A stretch of 15,538 nt of DNA from Cellulomonas sp. (lineage in GTDB: Bacteria > Actinomycetota > Actinomycetes > Actinomycetales > Cellulomonadaceae), in NCBI GenBank assembly GCA_031178805.1, contig JAPSIJ010000012.1:1-15538 (forward strand). Reading direction: 5' to 3'. Of the stretch, positions 1 through 7,425 are shown in pieces (position 1 is the first letter of the stretch; each line of letters opens with the position of its first letter). The notes beneath the pieces were generated by a model, which worked only from the letters and a program-made list of their open reading frames with translations, was not told the DNA's origin and did not search any database. The position numbers were made by a program, and so were the translations under genes.

Positions 1-124
1 CGTAGTCGCCCCGGGCGTCGAGCTGGAGCATCTGGCCGACCTTCTCCTCGACGGTCATCCGCGCGAGCAGGTCCTGCACGCGGTCGGCGACGGGGAGACG
101 GGCGTCGAGGTACGGGGCATTCAT
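1..124 (-). CDS. Glycoside hydrolase family 3 protein (beta-glucosidase-like), N-terminal fragment
   Basis: Only the first 41 codons are inside the window; the gene runs off the left edge. The start MNAPYLDARLPVADRV is followed by DLLARMTVEEKVGQMLQLD, the well-known N-terminal signature of family 3 glycoside hydrolases (LxxMTxEEKxGQM), which remove terminal sugars from beta-glucosides, beta-xylosides or related oligosaccharides. The ATG shares one base with the stop of the upstream permease (TGATG), so it is translationally coupled to it, with an AAGGA about 11 nt upstream. No signal peptide is seen at this start, so the enzyme is probably cytoplasmic and acts on sugars brought in by the transporter encoded upstream. 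The exact substrate cannot be read from this fragment. The family call is fairly sure because of the signature; the catalytic residues lie outside the window. Confidence 0.85.
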   Translation of the reverse strand, partial: MNAPYLDARLPVADRVQDLLARMTVEEKVGQMLQLDARGDY

Positions 125-1098
125 CAGGTGGTCGGTCCTTGCTTCGTGTCCGAGGTGACGGCGGTGACGCCGGCGGTGACGTCGAGGCCCTTGCCGCGCA
201 TGGCGCGGGCGAGCTCTCCGGCGGAGCGCAGCCGTGGGTTGATGTACTCGTCGATGCCGAAGTTCAGCAGCGCCAGGGCGACACCGATCGCGGCGATGCA
301 CAGCCCGGGCGGCAGGAACCACCACCACTGGTTCTGGGTGAAGGCGCCCTGGGCCGACGCCCAGTTCAGGATCGTGCCCCAGTTGTAGGCGTTGACCGGG
401 ATGACGCCGATGTAGGACAGGGTGGTCAGGCCGAGGATCGCCGCGGTGACCGACCCGACGAACGACGACGCGATCAGGGCGGTGAGGTTGGGCAGCATCT
501 CGACCCCGATGATGCGGCGCAGCGGTTCGCCGTTGAGCTTCGCGGCCTGGACGAAGTCGCGGTTGCGCAGCGACATCGTCTGGGCCCGCAGCACCCGCGC
601 ACCCCATCCCCAGCCGAGGACCCCGAGGATCGCGGCGACCACCCACAGCGGGGGGTTGGTGAACCGCGAGGCGATGATGATCAGGATCGGGATGCCGGGG
701 ATGACGAGGAAGACGTTCGCCAGGGCGGACAGCGCCTCGGACCGCCACCCCGGCAGGTAGCCGGCGAGGACGCCGATGACGATGGCGATCGCCATCGAGA
801 TCAGCGAGGTGAGCGCACCGACGACGACCACGCCGCGGGTGCCGAAGATGACCTGGCTCAGCACGTCCTCACCGAGGTGGGTCGTGCCGAACCAGTGCGT
901 GCTGCTCGGCGGTTGCAGCCGGGCGGTCGCGTCGATCTGCGTCGGGGAGAACGGGGCGAGCTGGTCGGCGAAGACCGCCACGAGCACGAACACGGCGAGG
1001 ATCGACAGGCCGGCGATCGACTTGCCGTTGCGGAACATCGCGACGGCGGCGCCCAGCCGGGCGCTGCGCCCGGGGAGGGTCGGCTGCGTGCTGGACAT
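124..1098 (-). CDS. ABC transporter permease, OppC/DppC type
   Basis: This 324-aa inner-membrane permease is the second of two channel-forming subunits of the transporter. It has a short cytoplasmic N-terminus, a first membrane helix at about residues 27-46, and then the OppC-family motif GTTHLGEDVLSQVIFGTR (residues 71-88), which corresponds to the usual GTDxxGRDVLSR. The cytoplasmic coupling loop with the EAA-like motif is at about residues 184-203 (QAAKLNGEPLRRIIGVEMLP). The protein ends in the family-typical INPRLR at residues 286-291, followed by a polar tail of about 33 residues. Its start lies 3 nt after the stop of the other permease, with GGAGG upstream, and its stop overlaps the start of the GH3 gene. 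Family assignment is firm. The substrate is inferred to be a glycoside because of the GH3 neighbour. Confidence 0.93.
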   Translation of the reverse strand: MSSTQPTLPGRSARLGAAVAMFRNGKSIAGLSILAVFVLVAVFADQLAPFSPTQIDATARLQPPSSTHWFGTTHLGEDVLSQVIFGTRGVVVVGALTSLISMAIAIVIGVLAGYLPGWRSEALSALANVFLVIPGIPILIIIASRFTNPPLWVVAAILGVLGWGWGARVLRAQTMSLRNRDFVQAAKLNGEPLRRIIGVEMLPNLTALIASSFVGSVTAAILGLTTLSYIGVIPVNAYNWGTILNWASAQGAFTQNQWWWFLPPGLCIAAIGVALALLNFGIDEYINPRLRSAGELARAMRGKGLDVTAGVTAVTSDTKQGPTT

Positions 1099-1101
1099 GG
1101 C

Positions 1102-2178
1102 TCAGGCCTCCGACTGGCGGGTACGGGGATCGAGGAACGCGTAGGCGACGTCCGCGAGGATGTTGGCGATCAGGACGGCCAGCACGATCACCAGGAAGCC
1201 GCCCTGCATGAGCGCGTAGTCCTTGGCGTTCGTGGCGTCCAGGAGCATCTTGCCGACGCCGGGGTAGGAGAAGACCTGCTCCACGATGATCGCGCCGCCG
1301 ACGATGAAGCCGATCGACAGGGCGAACGACTGGATCTGCGGCAGGACGGCGTTGCGCGCGGCGTAGCGCCACAGGACGCGCCGGTTCGGCATGCCCTTGG
1401 CCTGCGCCACGGTGACGTAGTCCTCGTCGAGCACCGTCAGCATCATGTTGCGCATGCCGAGCACCCACCCGCCGAGCGAGGCGACGACGATCGTGGCCAG
1501 CGGCAGGGTCCCGTGCCTGATCACCTGCCCGACGAACTCGAGCGTGAGGCCGGGCGCGGTGCCGATCCCGTAGGCCTTGCCGATGGGGAACCAGCCGAGC
1601 GCGACGGAGAAGACGGCGATCGCCATCAGCCCGATCCAGAAGTACGGGACGGTCGACAGGAAGGTCGTGACCGGGATGAGGGCGTCCAGGCGCGACCCGC
1701 GCCGCCAGCCGACGAGCGCGCCCCCGACGGTGCCGATCAGGAAGGAGAACACGGTCGCCAGCCCGATCAGGCCCACGGTCCACGGCAGCGCGCCCGCGAT
1801 GACCTGGCCGACCGGCTGCAGGCCGTGGGTGATCGCGACGCCGAGATCGCCGCGGGCCAGCATCCCCAGGTAGTCCACGTACTGCTGCCACAGCGTCCGG
1901 TCGGAGTCCAGGCCGAGCAGCGCGCGCAGCGCGTCGGCCGCCTCCGGGGAGATCCCGCGGTTGCGGGCGAGGTAGTTGTCGACCGCGTCGCCCTTCATCA
2001 TGCGGGGCACGAAGAAGTTGATGGTGACCGCGGCCCACAGGGTGAACAGGTAGAACGCGACGCGCCGGCCGATGAACCGCCAGGGGACCCTCGCCCGGGC
2101 AGGGGTGGCCCGGGTCGCGGTCGTCCCGTCGGCGACCACGTCGGTCTCGGCGGGACCCGGGCTGCTGAGCGTGGTCAT
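1102..2178 (-). CDS. ABC transporter permease, OppB/DppB type
   Basis: This 358-aa membrane protein pairs with the OppC-type permease to form the translocation channel. After a 30-residue Ala/Thr-rich cytoplasmic N-terminus, the first membrane helix is at about 36-56. A long extracytoplasmic segment (about 57-130) includes the family-typical WQQYVDYLGMLARGDLGVAI. Further helices follow. The EAA coupling loop is near residues 257-280 (VAQAKGMPNRRVLWRYAARNAVLP), and the C-terminus ends in the standard FLDPRTR. The ATG overlaps the upstream ATPase stop by ATGA and has GGAGG about 8 nt before it, so I chose this start over later ones. The length is a little above the roughly 310-340 aa usual for the family because of the N-terminal tail. 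It belongs to the same operon as its neighbours. Confidence 0.93.
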   Translation of the reverse strand: MTTLSSPGPAETDVVADGTTATRATPARARVPWRFIGRRVAFYLFTLWAAVTINFFVPRMMKGDAVDNYLARNRGISPEAADALRALLGLDSDRTLWQQYVDYLGMLARGDLGVAITHGLQPVGQVIAGALPWTVGLIGLATVFSFLIGTVGGALVGWRRGSRLDALIPVTTFLSTVPYFWIGLMAIAVFSVALGWFPIGKAYGIGTAPGLTLEFVGQVIRHGTLPLATIVVASLGGWVLGMRNMMLTVLDEDYVTVAQAKGMPNRRVLWRYAARNAVLPQIQSFALSIGFIVGGAIIVEQVFSYPGVGKMLLDATNAKDYALMQGGFLVIVLAVLIANILADVAYAFLDPRTRQSEA

Positions 2179-2975
2179 CGCGCACCTCCGGCGCTGTCGG
2201 CGAAGAAGCGCTCCGGGTCGGGGGACGCCTCGCGGAGCTCACGGGTGTACGGGTGCCGCGGGCGCAGGATGACCTCGTCGGCGGAGCCGTGCTCGACGAT
2301 CCGTCCCTGGTTCAGCACGATGATCTCGTCCGAGAAGTACCGGGCCGTGGCGAGGTCGTGGGTGATGTAGAGCACCCCGAGCCCGTCCTGGGCCTGGATG
2401 TCGGACAGCAGGGAGAGCACCCCCATCCGCAGGGACACGTCGAGCATCGAGACCGGCTCGTCCGCGACGAGCAGCGCCGGGCGCGGGGCCAGGGCCCGGG
2501 CGATGGCGACCCGCTGGCGCTGGCCCCCGGACAGCTCGTGGGGCCGGCGGTCGACGACGGCCCCGGCGTCGAGCTGGACCCTGGCCAGCAGGCGGTGCAC
2601 CTCGGCCTCGATCTGCTCCCGCGGCACGACCCCGGAGAGCGCGAGCGGGCGTTCGATGTGGTGGCGGATCGAGTGGTACGGGTTCAGCGACGCGAACGGG
2701 TCCTGGAAGACCATCCGCAGCTGCTGGCGGTAGGCGCGCAGCGCGGCGCCCCGGGACGGGACCGGCCTGCCGTCGACGAGCACCTGCCCGCGGGTGGGCC
2801 GCTCCATCTGGGTGAGGATCTTCGCGACGGTCGACTTGCCGGAGCCGGACTGCCCCACCATGCCGATGGTCTGCCCGCTCGAGAGCGTGAACGACACGTC
2901 CTGGAGGGCGTCGACCGCCCCTGCGCCGCGGACGCGGTAGGTCTTCCAGACGCCGCGGACGTCGATCGAGGTCAT
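2175..2975 (-). CDS. ABC transporter ATP-binding protein, OppF/DppF type
   Basis: This 266-aa ATPase is the second of two distinct nucleotide-binding subunits that drive the Opp-type importer. Walker A is GQSGSGKST (41-49), the Q-loop glutamine is Q91 in MVFQDPFASLNP, the signature is LSGGQRQ (148-154), Walker B is LLVADEP with D172/E173, and the switch histidine is H206 in YITHDL. The C-terminus has RPRHPYTRELREA, the conserved HPYT element of oligopeptide-type ATPases. The E after Walker B and all nucleotide-contact motifs are intact. It starts inside the stop of the other ATPase (ATGA) and its own stop overlaps the next permease in the same way. The tail beyond HPYT is shorter than in many OppF proteins and no iron-sulfur cysteine cluster is visible. 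Confidence 0.93.
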   Translation of the reverse strand: MTSIDVRGVWKTYRVRGAGAVDALQDVSFTLSSGQTIGMVGQSGSGKSTVAKILTQMERPTRGQVLVDGRPVPSRGAALRAYRQQLRMVFQDPFASLNPYHSIRHHIERPLALSGVVPREQIEAEVHRLLARVQLDAGAVVDRRPHELSGGQRQRVAIARALAPRPALLVADEPVSMLDVSLRMGVLSLLSDIQAQDGLGVLYITHDLATARYFSDEIIVLNQGRIVEHGSADEVILRPRHPYTRELREASPDPERFFADSAGGAR

Positions 2976-3793
2976 CGGGCCACCTTCCGCTCGGCCGTCA
3001 GACGGGGGAAGGACGACAGCAGGGTCCTGGTGTAGTCGTGGCGCGGTCGGAACCAGATGTTCGCCGCGGTGTCGATCTCGACGATCCTCCCGGCGCGCAT
3101 GATCGCGATGCGGTCGGAGATCTCCAGCAGCAGCGGCAGGTCGTGGGTGATGAAGACGACCGAGAACCCGAACGCCTCGCGCAGCCTGGTGATCTCCCGC
3201 AGGATCTCCCGCTGCACCAGGACGTCCAGCGCCGTGGTCGGCTCGTCCATGACCACGAGCTGCGGGCGCAGGGCGAGCGCCATGGCGATCATGATGCGCT
3301 GGCGCATCCCCCCGGACAGCTCGTGGGGGTAGCTCCTGCTGCGCGCCGCGCCGACCTTGACGATCTCGAGCAGCTCGCCGACCGCGGCGGTGCGTGCGGA
3401 CCGGGACATCGCGGGCCGGTGCACCTCGAAGACGTCGGCGAGCTGGGCACCGACCGTCGCCACCGGGTTCAGGGCGCTCATCGCGCCCTGGAAGACCATC
3501 GAGACCTTGTCCCACCGGAACGCCCGCAGCGCGTCGGGGTCCAGGGCGAGGAGGTCGGTGTCGCTGCCGTCGGCGTCGTGCCAGGTGACCGACCCGCCGG
3601 GGATGACGGCCGGGGGCTTCAGCAGGCGCTGGACGCCGTAGGCGAGGGTGGTCTTGCCGCACCCGGACTCGCCGGCGAGCCCGAGCACCTCACCCCGGTG
3701 GACGGTGAGGGACACGTCCCGGACCGCGTCCACGGGGGCGGCGGTCTCGTACCGGACCGAGAAGTCCCTGACCGACAGGAGGGGGTCGCTCAT
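2972..3793 (-). CDS. ABC transporter ATP-binding protein, OppD/DppD type
   Basis: This 273-aa ATPase is the first nucleotide-binding subunit of the importer and partners the OppF-type protein. Walker A is GESGCGKTT (41-49), the Q-loop is VFQGAMSALNP (Q102), the signature is LSGGMRQ (159-165), Walker B is LVVMDEP with D183/E184, and the H-loop histidine is H217 (FITHDL). The signature with M before RQ and the QGAMSALNP Q-loop are typical of OppD/DppD rather than OppF. The C-terminal HDYTRTLL element replaces the usual HPYT. The ATG is preceded by AAGGAG at a 9-nt spacing. It is the first gene after the strong hairpin that follows the binding-protein gene, so it probably sits at lower expression than that gene. 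Confidence 0.93.
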   Translation of the reverse strand: MSDPLLSVRDFSVRYETAAPVDAVRDVSLTVHRGEVLGLAGESGCGKTTLAYGVQRLLKPPAVIPGGSVTWHDADGSDTDLLALDPDALRAFRWDKVSMVFQGAMSALNPVATVGAQLADVFEVHRPAMSRSARTAAVGELLEIVKVGAARSRSYPHELSGGMRQRIMIAMALALRPQLVVMDEPTTALDVLVQREILREITRLREAFGFSVVFITHDLPLLLEISDRIAIMRAGRIVEIDTAANIWFRPRHDYTRTLLSSFPRLTAERKVAR

Positions 3794-3815
3794 CTGTGAG
3801 GTCTCCTTGCGTGAG

Positions 3816-3849
3816 GGCGCCAGGGGCGGCAGCGGCCGCCCCTGGCGCC
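3816..3849 (-). terminator. Strong intercistronic hairpin inside the ABC operon
   Basis: A perfect 15-bp inverted repeat (GGCGCCAGGGGCGGC at 3816-3830 and its complement at 3835-3849) with a 4-nt loop starts 4 nt past the stop of the binding-protein gene on the minus strand. No T-tract follows. Because the remaining operon genes lie just downstream with their own Shine-Dalgarno, it more likely acts as a partial terminator or as a 3' mRNA-protecting stem than as a full stop. The fold is seen directly; its function is inferred. Confidence 0.7.
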
Positions 3850-3853
3850 GGGG

Positions 3854-5527
3854 TCACTCGACGGGCTCGAGGGTGCTCAGGACGAGCGCGACCTCGGGCT
3901 GGGTCGGGTCGGCCGAGGCGTACATGTCCTCCTCGGTCGGCCACCCGGTGTAGCTCCGCTCGTTGAACAGGCCCAGCAGCGGGTGCGAGCCCAGCGGGAT
4001 CGCGGGGACGTCCCGGACGAACGCCTGCTGCAGCGTCGTCATCGCGGCGGCGCGGTCGGCGTCGTTGTCCGTGCTCGCGTAGGTGTCCAGCGCCGCGTCG
4101 ACCTCGGGGTCGCTGTAGCGCCCGAAGTTGAAGTCCGCGTTCTCCTGGCCGGTCTCGGCGTCGGTCGTGATCCAGCGGGTCCCCATGATGGAGTCGTAGA
4201 CGCCCCAGGCACCCTCGCCGTCGAGCCAGTGGATGATCGCGTCGAAGTTCCCCGTCTTCCGGGCCTCGTCCCAGCCGCCCCAGTCGGGCTGCTCGATGGT
4301 GACCTCGATGCCGAGCTGCTTCACCTGCTCGGAGAGCAGCGCCTGCTCGGTGTTCCAGTCCGTCCACCCGGCCGGGACCGAGACCGAGAACGTGACCGGC
4401 TCGCCGTCCGGGTCGACGAGCGCGTCACCGACGCCCGTGTAGCCGGCGTCCGTCAGGATGGACGTCGCCTTGTCGAGGTCGACCTCGTAGGTCTGTCCCG
4501 CGAACTCGTCGACGACGTCCTGCTCCAGGGACGGGCCGAGGCCGGTCACCGAGTCCACCACGGCCGAGGCGCCCTCCCGGGCGACCTCGACGTAGGCCTC
4601 GCGGTCGACCGTCCAGGCGAGCGCCTCCCGCAGCGCGACGTCGTCGAACGGCTTGCGGGTCAGGTTGAGGAACAGGGTCCCCGCACCGGCGGTCGGGGTC
4701 ACCAGGTAGCGGTTGGCCGGGTCCTTGTCGAGGAAGGTCTCCTGGACCTGCGGCAGGAACGCCTGGGCCCAGTCCGCCTCACCGGTGGTCAGCGCCGTGG
4801 CGAGCGCGGAGTTGTCGCCGTAGGAGACGTAGTGCAGCTCGGGGACCGCCAGGTCCCCGTCCCAGTAGTCCGGGTTGGCCGTGAGCGTCACCGACTCGGT
4901 CGACCAGCTCGCCAGGACGTACGGGCCCGTCCCGACGGCCTCGCCCTCGCCGCTGAGCGCCGCGGTCGAGGGGTCGTCGAGGGTGTCCCAGATGTGCTGG
5001 GGCACGATCGGGACGTGCAGCACCGTGCCGCGCTTGACGAACTTGGAGTTGCCGAACTTCAGCGTCGCCGAGTCCCCGTCGACGTCGGCGCCCAGGTAGT
5101 CCAGCGCCGCGGTGTCGGTGAGCCGTCCGTCGAGGTACATGTCGAACGTGCCGACGATGTCGTCGATGGTGAACGGCTCGCCGTCGTGCCACGTCACCCC
5201 GTCGCGGGCCGTGACGGTGAGCTCGGTGTAGTCCGCGTTCCACTCCAGGGTGGAGGCCAGGCGCGGGGTGACCACGCTCGAGTCGGCGGTGTTGACCAGC
5301 GCCATCGTCTCGAACATGGCGTAGCGGTAGCCGTACATGCTGGCCGAGCTGTCCCCCAGGAACGGGTTGTTCGACTCGGTGGTGATCGCGCCGTCCGGCT
5401 TCGCGATGGTCAGTGCGGCACCCCCGCCGGCCGAGGTGCTCTCCCCGCCCCCCGACTCCCCGGAGCAGGCCGTCAGTGCCAGCGCGGCGGCGACGCCGAG
5501 CGCGATCGCCGGGAACTTCACCCTCAT
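3854..5527 (-). CDS. ABC transporter solute-binding lipoprotein (SBP_bac_5 / OppA-DppA family)
   Basis: This 557-aa protein captures the substrate outside the membrane and delivers it to the permeases. It has a lipoprotein signal with a Lys at position 4, a hydrophobic stretch at 6-17 and lipobox LTAC with the lipidated Cys21. A Gly/Ser linker follows, then the family-5 binding domain; VTWHDGEPFTIDDIVGTFDMYLDG is the recognisable conserved strip. The open frame continues upstream of this ATG, but that part is antisense to the tetR gene. The signal peptide and an AAGGAG 5 nt upstream fix the start at 5527. It is the first gene of the operon that ends in GH3. Family 5 proteins bind peptides, but members also bind oligosaccharides (the Thermotoga cellobiose and xylan sugar importers are known cases). 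I infer a sugar ligand here from the GH3 gene, not from a binding-site residue. Confidence 0.93.
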   Translation of the reverse strand: MRVKFPAIALGVAAALALTACSGESGGGESTSAGGGAALTIAKPDGAITTESNNPFLGDSSASMYGYRYAMFETMALVNTADSSVVTPRLASTLEWNADYTELTVTARDGVTWHDGEPFTIDDIVGTFDMYLDGRLTDTAALDYLGADVDGDSATLKFGNSKFVKRGTVLHVPIVPQHIWDTLDDPSTAALSGEGEAVGTGPYVLASWSTESVTLTANPDYWDGDLAVPELHYVSYGDNSALATALTTGEADWAQAFLPQVQETFLDKDPANRYLVTPTAGAGTLFLNLTRKPFDDVALREALAWTVDREAYVEVAREGASAVVDSVTGLGPSLEQDVVDEFAGQTYEVDLDKATSILTDAGYTGVGDALVDPDGEPVTFSVSVPAGWTDWNTEQALLSEQVKQLGIEVTIEQPDWGGWDEARKTGNFDAIIHWLDGEGAWGVYDSIMGTRWITTDAETGQENADFNFGRYSDPEVDAALDTYASTDNDADRAAAMTTLQQAFVRDVPAIPLGSHPLLGLFNERSYTGWPTEEDMYASADPTQPEVALVLSTLEPVE

Positions 5528-5532
5528 GGTTT

Positions 5533-5538
5533 CTCCTT
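5533..5538 (-). promoter_or_regulatory. Ribosome binding site of the solute-binding protein
   Basis: A near-perfect AAGGAG lies 5 nt before the ATG at 5527. It decides the start within an open frame that extends far upstream, and agrees with the lipoprotein signal that begins there. Confidence 0.85.
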
Positions 5539-5604
5539 CGAAACGAGGCGCCCGCACGGCCGCCTCTGAGGTCGCGCCGCATCGTCGCGGTCGCGCTGCG
5601 CGAG

Positions 5605-5630
5605 ACGTTACTACACTGTCAGTAAGTAAG
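5605..5630. promoter_or_regulatory. Candidate TetR operator and operon promoter
   Basis: In the 217-bp region between the divergent tetR and binding-protein genes lies the one AT-richer patch. It contains the dyad TTACT-N8-AGTAA (5608-5625), the size and arm spacing usual for TetR-family operators. The neighbouring AGTAAGTAAG adds a direct repeat. On the minus strand, TAACGT (5610-5605) overlaps one arm and could be the operon -10 box, though no convincing -35 is visible. A repressor bound here would cover the promoter, so I infer TetR control of the transporter and GH3 genes and perhaps autoregulation. The dyad is seen; binding is inferred. Confidence 0.6.
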
Positions 5631-5744
5631 ATCCAGCCCGAGGACGAAGCGTGACCAAGTCGTGACCCCGGCACGGGCCGGGCGGGCGACGCCGCTAGGG
5701 TTGGCGCCGCGCCGAGGCGCGCGACACGAGGATGTGAGGAACGG

Positions 5745-6428
5745 ATGAGCAGCACGAGGCGCGCGCCGCGGGCCCGGCCGGAGACCCTGGCCAAGCGCAC
5801 CGAGATCCTGCGTGCCGCCACCGCCACCTTCGGCGCGAAGGGGTACAACCGGGGCCCGCTCACCGAGATCGCCGACCAGGTCGGCATGACGCACGCCGGG
5901 ATCCTGCACCACTTCGGGTCCAAGGACCAGCTCCTCGTCGAGGTCCTCAAGTACCGCGACCGCACCGACGTCGAGGGGTTGCAGGACCAGCGGATGCCGG
6001 ACGGGCTGGACCGGTTCCGGCACCTGGTGCGCACCGCCTTCGCCAACGAGAGCCGCCACGGCATCGTCCAGGCCTACGCGGTGCTGTCCGCGGAGTCGGT
6101 GACCGACGACCACCCCGGCCGCGCGTACTTCCAGGAGCGGTACCGGACGCTGCGCCAGGACCTCCGCGAGGCCTTCGAGGACGCCTGCGCCGAGCGCGGG
6201 ATCACCGTGCCCGCGACCGTCGACCGGGCCGCCGCGTCGATCCTCGCCGTGATGGACGGGCTGCAGGTCCAGTGGCTGCTCGCGCGGGACGACGTGGAGC
6301 TCGCCGAGGCGAGCGCGTTCGCCATCGAGGCGCTGGTCGGCGCGGTGCTCGACCCGCGCCCGTCGCTGCTGGGCGAGGCGGGGTCCGTGGCGGCCGACGC
6401 GCGGTCCGCCACGGACCGCGACGCCTGA
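5745..6428 (+). CDS. TetR/AcrR family transcriptional regulator
   Basis: This 227-aa regulator has the TetR DNA-binding domain at about residues 16-65. RTEILRAATATFGAKGYNRGPLTEIADQVGMTHAGILHHFGSK is typical, with the recognition helix near 49-57 and the F/Y-x-SK end of the HTH at 57-60. The C-terminal helical part (about 85-205) would bind an effector and dimerise; its ligand cannot be predicted. It starts at an ATG with GAGGA 4 nt upstream, and a TAGGGT box at 5696-5701 could be its -10. Its divergent position next to the sugar-type ABC operon and the dyad between them suggest it represses that operon until the imported glycoside, or a product of GH3, is present. The regulator call is firm; the target is inferred from position only. 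Confidence 0.92.
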   Translation: MSSTRRAPRARPETLAKRTEILRAATATFGAKGYNRGPLTEIADQVGMTHAGILHHFGSKDQLLVEVLKYRDRTDVEGLQDQRMPDGLDRFRHLVRTAFANESRHGIVQAYAVLSAESVTDDHPGRAYFQERYRTLRQDLREAFEDACAERGITVPATVDRAAASILAVMDGLQVQWLLARDDVELAEASAFAIEALVGAVLDPRPSLLGEAGSVAADARSATDRDA

Positions 6429-6499
6429 CCGCTCCGGCGGACGCGGCTTCACCCGGAGCCGCCGGGAACAAACCGGGCGGCCCGGTCGTCTCTGCTGGC

Positions 6500-6895
6500 A
6501 TGACGACTCCGCCCCCCGCCGGCGCCCGCCCCGCCGAGGGCGCCGCACCGGCCGACGGGCCCGCCGCCGAGGGCCTGGCCGCCGAGATCGCCGCCGGCGA
6601 GCGCACCGACACCCGCGCGCACCGCGCGCTGGCACGGCTGCGGGCGCGCCTGGACAGCCGGCCCTGGCTGCGGCTGACCTACAAGATCGTCGTCACCGTC
6701 GTGGGCGTCAGCGTGGTCGCGGTCGGCATCGCGCTGCTCGTGCTGCCCGGCCCGGGGTGGCTGATGATCTTCCTCGGCCTGGGCATCCTCGGCACGGAGT
6801 TCCCCGCGGTGCGCCGGCTGACGGACCGGTTCAAGGCGTTCGTCATGCGGATCTGGCACCGCTGGCGCGAGCGCCGGGCGGCCCGCCGGGCCTAA
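6500..6895 (+). CDS. PGPGW-type two-helix membrane protein (TIGR02611-like)
   Basis: This 131-aa integral membrane protein has the diagnostic motif LPGPGWLMIFLGLGILGTEF at residues 82-101, which marks the actinobacterial PGPGW family of unknown function. An Ala/Pro/Glu-rich cytoplasmic N-terminus (1-40) and a basic helix (about 41-60) precede a first membrane helix at about 62-82; the second is at about 87-105. A strongly basic amphipathic tail (RRLTDRFKAFVMRIWHRWRERRAARR) follows. I used the ATG at 6500 because the open frame upstream is out-of-frame coding sequence of tetR. No Shine-Dalgarno is visible and no clear leaderless -10 either, so the start is the weak point. It is probably transcribed separately from tetR, 71 nt upstream. 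Its role is unknown. Confidence 0.85.
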   Translation: MTTPPPAGARPAEGAAPADGPAAEGLAAEIAAGERTDTRAHRALARLRARLDSRPWLRLTYKIVVTVVGVSVVAVGIALLVLPGPGWLMIFLGLGILGTEFPAVRRLTDRFKAFVMRIWHRWRERRAARRA

Positions 6896-6921
6896 CCACC
6901 CTGCCCCGGCCCCGCGCCCGC

Positions 6922-7419
6922 TCAGGCGCCGGCGACGGGGTTCTGCGCCTCGAGCCGGTTGTCCGGGTCGAGCGCGCCGAGCACCGCGAGCGCGATCGCG
7001 TCGAGCTGGTCCACCTGCTCCGCGGTCAGCCGGTCCACGACGAGCCGGCGCACCTCGGTGACGTGGCTGGGCGCCGTGGCCACGACCTTGCGCCAGCCGT
7101 CCTCGGTCAGCGTGGCCAGCGTCGCCCGGCGGTCGTCCGCCGACCGCACCCGCGTGAGGTAGCCGCGCGCCTCCAGCCGGGCCGCCACGTGCGACAGCCG
7201 CGGCAGGGTGGCGTTCGTGCTCGCCGCCAGCCCGCTCATCCGCAGCGTCCGGTCCGGCGCCTCGGACAGCTTCGCGAGCACCAGGTACTCGTAGTGCGAC
7301 AGGTCGGCGTCGCGCTGCAGCTGCTGGTCGAGCGCCGCGGGCAGCAGCTCGGCGACCGCCTCCAGGCGCATCCACGCCTGCAGCTCGCGGGGGCTGAGCC
7401 AGCGGGGGTCGTCGGTCAT
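6922..7419 (-). CDS. MarR family transcriptional regulator
   Basis: This 165-aa protein has the MarR layout: N-terminal dimer helices (about 12-35), then LSHYEYLVLAKLSEAPDRTLRMSGLAASTN with the winged-helix HTH at about 58-85, and the wing with the conserved DDRRATLATLTEDG at about 95-108. C-terminal dimer helices follow (116-150). MarR proteins usually repress genes for efflux or stress defence and release DNA on binding aromatic ligands or on oxidation; no ligand can be read here. There is no Cys in the protein, so thiol sensing of the OhrR type is ruled out. The ATG at 7419 has no Shine-Dalgarno but a TACGCT box 6 nt upstream, fitting a leaderless mRNA. A perfect dyad in its promoter suggests autoregulation. 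It is convergent with the PGPGW gene, 26 nt apart. Confidence 0.92.
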   Translation of the reverse strand: MTDDPRWLSPRELQAWMRLEAVAELLPAALDQQLQRDADLSHYEYLVLAKLSEAPDRTLRMSGLAASTNATLPRLSHVAARLEARGYLTRVRSADDRRATLATLTEDGWRKVVATAPSHVTEVRRLVVDRLTAEQVDQLDAIALAVLGALDPDNRLEAQNPVAGA

Positions 7420-7425
7420 CGGACC

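Noticed and set aside
139..2370. A 743-codon open frame on the plus strand opposite the permease and ATPase genes
   Set aside because: Its composition (mostly Asp, Arg, Gly, Glu, Pro, Val, Ala) is the usual antisense shadow of high-GC coding DNA, and the minus strand holds well-conserved ABC proteins here. Similar long frames at 2253-3035, 3983-5569, 9422-11749, 10644-11813 and 13104-14438 were dropped for the same reason.
5528..6064. N-terminal extension of the solute-binding protein to an upstream ATG at 6064
   Set aside because: It would be antisense to tetR, and the lipoprotein signal and AAGGAG place the true start at 5527.
6458..6481. Hairpin GCCGCC...GGCGGC after tetR as a terminator
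   Set aside because: The stem is 6 bp plus 2 bp with a bulge and no T-tract; it is too weak to claim, although a tetR terminator here is possible.
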